Assembly (NCBI GenBank): GCA_003952965.2
Contig: CM025854.1
Span: forward strand, 27,849,364-27,913,363
Source: Morella rubra
Taxonomy: Eukaryota; Streptophyta; Magnoliopsida; Fagales; Myricaceae
DNA length: 64,000 nt
Direction: 5' to 3'
Both the position numbers and the translations under genes were made by a program. Of this stretch, positions 57,691 to 64,000 are shown one piece after another. The notes beneath the pieces were generated by a model. It was given only the letters and a program-made list of their open reading frames with translations, did no database searches and had not been told where the DNA came from. Within the stretch, counting starts at the first letter, position 1. Each line of letters starts with the position of its first letter.

Positions 57691-58876
57691 TCAATGTGCC
57701 TTTGCTTTGTAGTGCTTCGTTTTGTTTGTTGGGCGGTGAATAAGTCAAAAGCATGTCTGAGTTGTGAATGGTTTTAGCCCTCAATGTGTAGCGATGATTC
57801 AGTGAAGTTACTTTCACAAAACTAATGTGATCGAGGACTTGCTAATACTTTTGTAAGATCTTAGGTCAATATTTTGAATCTGATTGCAAGATTTTGCTTC
57901 TCTTTTATTAATCTGTATTCAGTTCGTTTCCAAGTTACTTTCATTGGTGGCTTTGAATCCTTCTTCTTCAGTGAGTGATGGGTTTTACTTTTGGAGTTGA
58001 TTGTTACACAATTTGACACCTTTGAAAGGGAAATTTCACCCAAACAACAGGGTATCTGTACATTCGAATTGCAGACACTGTAAACCAGGCGCCTTCTTCA
58101 ATAACATGCCCAGCCCTACGCAGATTTAGTGCTCCTCCGGTGAGCTTTTTCCCGAGGGAAGTCCTCAGTCTCTGTTATAAGTTTGCGATTTTACCAGAAA
58201 AATAAGACGATGAGCTTTATGATGATGAAGAGCTTTAGAACCGAAACGTTTAGTAACACCAAATGCACAGGAGGGAAGAATAAACACGGCAATAATATTC
58301 TTCCCTGGTGGTTGAAAACCCACTACGAAATTGGACTCTCTGTTGACCTGTCCAATATTTCTCTAGCTAAGCAATCCAAGTCAGCTTCTGCTCGAGACTC
58401 TTCTGAAATTATCACCCTAATGATTTGAAAGGTCAGGACTTGCTGCGACTCTTTTTAAGTCCTAATTTTTGCTACAATACACCACGCGGTTCTAAAGCAA
58501 AATCTGAGCATTTCTGGATTAAAAGTCACTTCAATTCATACTGGAGCTAAACATGCACGAGTGAAATGGGGATGCATGAAGCCAAAAAACTCACCTTCTC
58601 TCTAAGAGAGAAACTAGCCGTTTAAGCCATATTAATGAGCAATTGGTATCGTATTAGGATCTGGAAGCTGAAAAGGAAACGGTTCTTATTTGGAAGTAGC
58701 CAGAGCTTTTCTGGTCAGACCCATTCGTTAAGAACCATAAGCAAGTAGCGTAATTCATACAAAACAGTAGGTTACAAAGAACACAACGTCGAAGCATCCT
58801 CGATGACCACCGAACATACGTATAGTATGCCCAGATGTCAAGTCGGATGCGCGAAACTGTAATAACACAATTGCGG
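57691..58876. other. Intergenic region between convergent MGST3 and CASP-like genes
   Basis: This probably contains the 3' UTRs of both flanking genes. An 81-codon plus-strand frame at 58183-58428 has no recognisable domain and no splice or homology support, so it is not called. Confidence 0.5.
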
Positions 58877-60343
58877 TCATCCTTGGAAGGCAGCAATGTC
58901 GATGCCCTTGTTGGTGTTGGCCGCAGGTGCATCAAATTTGCTGAAAAGTTTGTAGGAGGAAACGAGTGAGAGTACTGCATAGCAAGCGACTACAATGAAA
59001 GTGAGGGCCACGGCGGCCGTTGCCTTGTGGCAGAATCCATCAAAGGACCCACAAGCTGCACTCCAGGTAATGGCTGTATCTCCCTTGTATGCCAGGAACA
59101 ACACCTCCAATGATACAGCGCCGGCAGCCAGAATTGCGTAGGTGAGTACCTAGGTGCATCAACAGACATCAATTTAGTGGATTCTTGCTTTGTCATAACT
59201 ATGAAGTATAAGATTCTCAAAATCAACCGACCTGGTCAAGGAAAAAGAAGGTCCAAGCGCGGGACTTGGTGGAGGGGCGAGGCATGGCTATGATGACAGC
59301 TGAAAGAAGGGAATAGCCTGCACAAATTCCATTGGCGTGCACCAGATACCTGCCACAAGAAAGTAAAAAAAAAAAAAGTCTTTGAGTATAAGCTAGTCAG
59401 TGACAGTCACCATTCTATGTTTTTCTTCTTCTTTTTTAATACATATGACCTAACTTTTACGAGGTTGTAAAAAAAGCTAGCAGGATCTCAAAAAGAAATC
59501 AAGAAAATCACAATTTCTCTATGCTAGGCAGAGGAGAACGGTGGCCAATAACGGTAAATCGAAATTTGTAGGGACTAGAAATAAAAGCACCGACGATCTG
59601 GGCACACCATTCTATGTTCTAGTTTCGACTATGTTTTATATAGTCAGAAGCGCACAAATAAAGGGATATTTTGCTTATTGCATGGACCAAAAACAAAAAC
59701 CTATCCTGTTTAATGTATATCTGAGAAATTGATCTCCAGTGGAAGCTGCTGCGTGCTCAAAACTACGCATAAATATTTAATTTCGTTCCTTTTACTTCTC
59801 AACAATGAAGACAACGAAGAAGATGTTGTAAGTCCTCAAAGTTACAAGAGGTTAGGGTAATAAATAAGCTAACATGACTCAGAACATGTTTACAATATTG
59901 GCGTCAAACAGTTTAGAAGTGTCGCTGGGGAATTATCAGGCCTCTGGCTTCTGCTGTTCATCCGGCTTATATTTTCTAGAACATATTAGCAACCATGAAA
60001 GAGATTTGGCTCTATACTAAAGTTAATAAAGACGCTAATCCAAAAAAGAAAGTTCATAAAAATAACTAGGTAGCCAGTGCACTGCACAGGACAGATGCTT
60101 GGATATCTGAATGGAACTGTATGGGACTGACTACCTGAATGCTCCTAGGTCGGTGTAGGAAACAGAACCGAAGTCGTTGCTCTGAGAGTTCTTGAGCATG
60201 ACCACGAGTGCGGCGACGCAGAGAGCCATGGGGACTAGACGCAGCAAGCTCTCTACAGTGCGCAAACTGCTGGCACTTCCCTCCTCCACATCTCTTGGCG
60301 CTACGATGTCCATGGGAGAGGTAGCTCTCTTCTCCGGCAGCAT
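58877..60343 (-). CDS. CASPL2A: CASP-like protein, subfamily 2A type
   Basis: Three exons, 60135-60343, 59232-59349 and 58877-59149, join to 199 codons plus stop. CASP-like proteins are plasma-membrane tetraspan proteins related to the Casparian-strip scaffold family. Four hydrophobic segments are seen: about 36-52 ([13 protein letters not shown]), about 75-92 ([13 protein letters not shown]), about 108-130 ([20 protein letters not shown]) and about 160-182 ([14 protein letters not shown]). The family's conserved Arg in the first (R35) and Asp before the third (D108) are present. Characteristic text [15 protein letters not shown] and AITWSAACG supports subfamily 2A. Introns are GT-AG. It is convergent with MGST3. 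The substrate or partner is unknown. Confidence 0.92.
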
Positions 60344-62710
60344 TTACCTTGTCTCTCTCTTTGGGGATACTCGTCTAAACACGAGATGGAGCTGCTCTCC
60401 GTTATAACTGTTCTCATTTAATGGATTCTTTTGATTAGCTGGGGAAGGTTGGTAGTTGAGCATTCAATGTCATCAAGCCAGCCCACGCGTTCTCCGGTGG
60501 ATAATACAAAGGTCACAAAAGTAAAAAAAAAAAATTGTGCGCGAGAGCGTCTCTCTTTCTTTTTCCATGTCAAATTTTAATTTACTTTTTAAGCGAAAAA
60601 TGGGTAAGGGAGATTAGAGGTTGGATTCTATAGCTCGTCAGAATATTAATTTTACTGGTGAAGCCTTTAAGATGTATCGAGACAGGTCTGCTGAAGCCCG
60701 CAATAATAATGGATCGAGAAAAGTGAACCAGAGGCACTCTCTCCAACCATAATCTGACAATTTTTAACTGTATATTATAATTTAAAAGGAGATATAATAT
60801 ATCTTATATTATTTACATAGTATTTTGTTATAAAATTTTAATAAAATTTTGTTAGAATTTTATATTAGTGTTAAAAAAAAGAGGTATATTGAAATTGGTG
60901 AATGAGTAATAAAAGTAATGTATAATTTTAAAGTATGTTTGATAAAAGTAAAATTTTATTAAAATTTTAATTTTATAAACCCTATATTAATATTATTTTT
61001 ATAAAATTTCAGGTATCAAATAAAATATTATAAAATATCATGATCTAGAAAAACATCTTATGGCTAAAAAAAAAATCATCATTTATCACCTAAAAATTTT
61101 GAGCCAGAAAATATTGAGTTTATTACATTGGAGTCATCAAATTAGATTATGTTTAATTGTAAAAGTGTTGGAGTTTGTGAAAAAGTAAAGAAATAAATTA
61201 TTTAAATAAATTTTTTTATATTTATTTAAAATAAAAAATAATAATTTAATGAAAAGATAGTCAATTTCGAGGAATTATTTTACTACTCTCTAAAATGTTA
61301 GAAACAAATATTTATACAAAGCTCATCTTCACTTTCTAATGTGTAAAGCATGATCTTTGATCTTTTTCTAAGGCAATCAGAGTCGTTGATAACAAGTGTA
61401 GCAGGAACTAACATCTGAGTTGTTATGGCAACGGATATTTCCTTGGGTTGAATAAAAAATATTCAATAAACTGTTAGAAATAAAAAGCAGCGGGAAAAAA
61501 ATAATTGAAATATGATAGAATTCACAAACATGTACTCACAGTTAGATTCTCAATTAGAATTTAACTTTTATTTATTTATTCTATCAAAAAATAAATATAT
61601 ATTTTAATTAATTACAATTTCTTTCTTGAAATATCACCTCATTTTTTAAACTTTCTCAAACTATAACTTATTATAATTCATCTCATCAATCTATGTTTAC
61701 TGTTACGTTTTAGTCTCCCACTCAAATTTTTTTATTATTTATAATATTTTCCGTCCCACATGAGTAACACGTAAGATCCTCTTTTTACTAAAATATTAAA
61801 TTGTCCCTTCCTTTCACACCTGGCCCAAGAAAAATATAGTTTTGCCTCCTAATGCAAAATTGTCAAAATCTGATTTTATGTTTGAGAATGATGTTGAATT
61901 TGAAAAAGCAACGAGCATAAAAGTGATTTGAGTAAACATAAATTAAAGGTGAATTGTAACGAGTTACAGTTTAATGGGTTTTTTTAATATTCAGGTGCTA
62001 CTTTAAGGAGAGAAATTGTAATAAACTATTAATTAAAACTCCAATCAATTAAAAGTTTATAAGATGTGGACCGCACCTTAATAGATATTGAAATAATATC
62101 TCACATAAACTTGTATTTAACCACCCACGTTAATCACGATCCTTAAAATAAAGAATTTCTGGCGAAGGCCAGCAAAACAAACACAGGCGACCAGGCCGTG
62201 CTGTCTATATTTAATTATCCTTGCAGCTCACAACGCATAAGCAAACATCGATCTCGATAGACTTTTTTAAAAAAAAAAAAAAAAAAACGAGAAACAAAAG
62301 AATTAACTGATGAGCAAATATCGAACTTATTAATTAGCCTGTTTGCAGGGCCAAGGAATAAGGATAATAATACCTTAGAAAACAAACGAATGGTCGCGGG
62401 CCTCGTGGCTACGTATCTCTCTCTGATTCACTGCCACGAAGCCTCAAGCAAACAGAGAAACAGAGCCACGAGGCTCGCAAGATTTGGGGAAAGCCCGCAA
62501 CGTGTTGGCTGCGCTCCTGAAGTTTCCAAATCGCTTTGGTGACTGATTGCTGAGCCATTCTCTCTTTCTTCAGATTAAAAAATAAATAAACATCGGAACA
62601 ATAACAAAGAAGATATATTTATATTGTCAACTTCACTGACCCGAAACTCCACCAGCTCCTCCACATAAATCTCCATCTCTCTGTCTCGTCCTGGAAAGAA
62701 TCTGTATCCA
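60344..62710. other. AT-rich intergenic region upstream of CASPL and DJ-1D
   Basis: No gene is seen. Promoters of the two divergent genes should lie at its ends. The middle (60750-62150) is very AT-rich. The segment 60826-60990 is related to the MITE-like inserts at 10.3 and 35.7 kb. An A-run lies at about 62268-62287. A CT-rich leader (TCTCCATCTCTCTGTCTCG) directly precedes the DJ-1D ATG. Confidence 0.5.
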
Positions 62711-64000
62711 ATGGCGAATGCCAAGGCTCAGAAAAGAGTTCTGCTGCTATGCGGTGATTACATGGAAGATTATGAGGCATGTTCTTAACCTATCATGCGC
62801 TTTGCTCTCTCTCTCTCTCTTAAGATCAGTTTTCTTCGTTGTATCGGTGTTTGCAATGTTAATGTCTGGCTGTGTTGTTTTCTGATTGCAGGCAATGGTT
62901 CCTTTCCAAGCGTTGCAGGCATTTGGAGTGGCAGTAGATTCCGTGTGCCCTGGCAAGAAAGCCGGTGAGGTCTGCCGCACTGCCGTTCATCAACCTGCTG
63001 GTCATCAGGTCTGTCTGTCTCTGTCTCTCTCCCTCTCTTTTTTTGGTCTCTATACTTTTTCCTTCTCGCTTTAATTTGGGAATTTCGGATTTTGCCCCAT
63101 GAAAACTGGGAGCACTAGAAGTTGTTGATGTTATAGTGGAGGCGAATCGGAGAAACAACTTTTCGTTGTGGCTTTGCTTAGTTTTCAAAATTCATAACCG
63201 AGCTACTGGACTAGGTACTTACGGAAAGGATCGCTAATGAAGGCTAAGCAATCAAGGAGCCAACTTGCTCAGAAAAAAAAATAAAAAAATAAAAATCAAG
63301 GAGCCAGCCAACTCTGGGTCACGGAAATGACATCCTATGATTCAATTTCATTCAGTTCTGCCGCTTGATGGATGTACAAACTTTTGTTTACGAATGTTTA
63401 AGAACTGAGGAGCAATGATCGATTTGTAATTTAGATAGTACTACTTATGATTGAGTATGGTGCTTTCTTTATGTGCTTATTTATGATGTATAAGTGGTCT
63501 TCTTTAATTCTTCTGGAGACTGGAGTAGATAATATAGTTATCTTATTCTATTTTCTTCTTTCTAATCTTTGCTCTTTGACGCTTTTATTGCATACAGACT
63601 TACTCCGAGTCACGTGGTCACAATTTTGCACTGAATGCAACATTTGATGAAATTGAATTTACCAAATATGATGGCTTGGTGATACCGGGAGGACGGGCTC
63701 CAGAATATCTTACTACAAATCCAGCGGTTCTAGACTTGGTCCGCAACTTCTCCAACTCCCGGAAACCAATTGCCTCCATCTGCCATGGGCAGTTGATCTT
63801 GGCAGCGGCAGACTCAGTTAAAGGCCGAAAGTGCACTGCATACCCTCCTGTGAAACCTGTACTCGTTGCCGCAGGTGCTCATTGGGTGGAGCCTGAGACC
63901 ATGTCAGCATCTGTTGTTGATGGTAATCTCATAACTGCTGCTACATATGAAGGGCATCCCGAGTTCATCAGGCATTTTGTGAAAGCACTAGGAGGGACTA
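62711..64000 (+). CDS. DJ1D: DJ-1/PfpI domain protein, DJ-1D type (5' part; runs off window)
   Basis: Exons 62711-62776, 62892-63008 and 63598 to the window end give 195 codons in one frame. The protein matches plant DJ-1D (YLS5-type), which carries two tandem DJ-1/PfpI domains and has glutathione-independent glyoxalase III activity (methylglyoxal to lactate). The first domain is complete: CGDYMEDYE with the conserved Glu at 19, [10 protein letters not shown] near 90-99, and the nucleophile elbow SICHGQ with Cys123 and His124. The second domain should follow beyond 64000. Intron 1 appears to use a GC donor (GAG/GCATGT) with a normal acceptor (TTGCAG), because no GT donor keeps the family sequence [12 protein letters not shown]. 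Confidence 0.93.

Noticed and set aside
58183-58428. 81-codon frame downstream of MGST3
   Set aside because: No recognisable domain or splice support; likely 3' UTR or intergenic sequence.

Overview
The window looks like nuclear DNA of a woody dicot plant: GT-AG spliced genes of plant-specific families, AT-rich spacers, and Ty1/copia, LINE, SINE, TRIM and MITE debris. Fagales is only a guess.

About 1-55.4 kb is a cluster of SEN1/UPF1-type superfamily 1B helicase genes, all on the minus strand. I name the copies A1, B1, C1, A2, B2, C2 and D. An A-B-C block seems to have been duplicated in tandem: A1 (1.1-5.9 kb), B1 (11.0-16.4 kb) and the relic C1 (19-21.4 kb) correspond to A2 (27.0-29.7 kb), B2 (36.4-41.6 kb) and C2 (44.2-48.95 kb), offset by about 25.4-25.9 kb. 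D (52.0-55.4 kb) is an older, more diverged pseudogene. The gene model is nine coding exons: a short N-terminal exon, a roughly 192-codon exon, a large exon with motifs I-III, exons 4-6 with motifs IV-VI, and three tail exons. I deduced it from splice sites shared by all copies. Only C2 keeps one reading frame through the whole helicase core (predicted 1022 aa). Each of the others carries its own frameshifts, nonsense codons or truncations.

Between the helicase copies sit repeated upstream blocks. Each carries a helicase 5' region and a relic of the promoter of an MGST3-type glutathione transferase gene. The intact MGST3 gene lies divergently at 57.0-57.7 kb, so the ancestral arrangement was probably one helicase next to MGST3. 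Transposons mark the history: a 5'-truncated copia element replaces the 5' half of A2, a solo LTR splits C1, a 1.5 kb DNA transposon sits upstream of B1, MITEs interrupt some copies but not their paralogs, and a TRIM array plus a SINE lie upstream of C2. The 21.5-26.3 kb spacer is mostly LINE and DNA-transposon remnants, including an apparent captured exon of a Myb/SANT-like gene.

The right end (57-64 kb) is ordinary single-copy sequence: MGST3 (+), a CASP-like membrane protein (-), an AT-rich spacer, and the 5' part of a DJ-1D-type glyoxalase III gene (+) that runs off the window.
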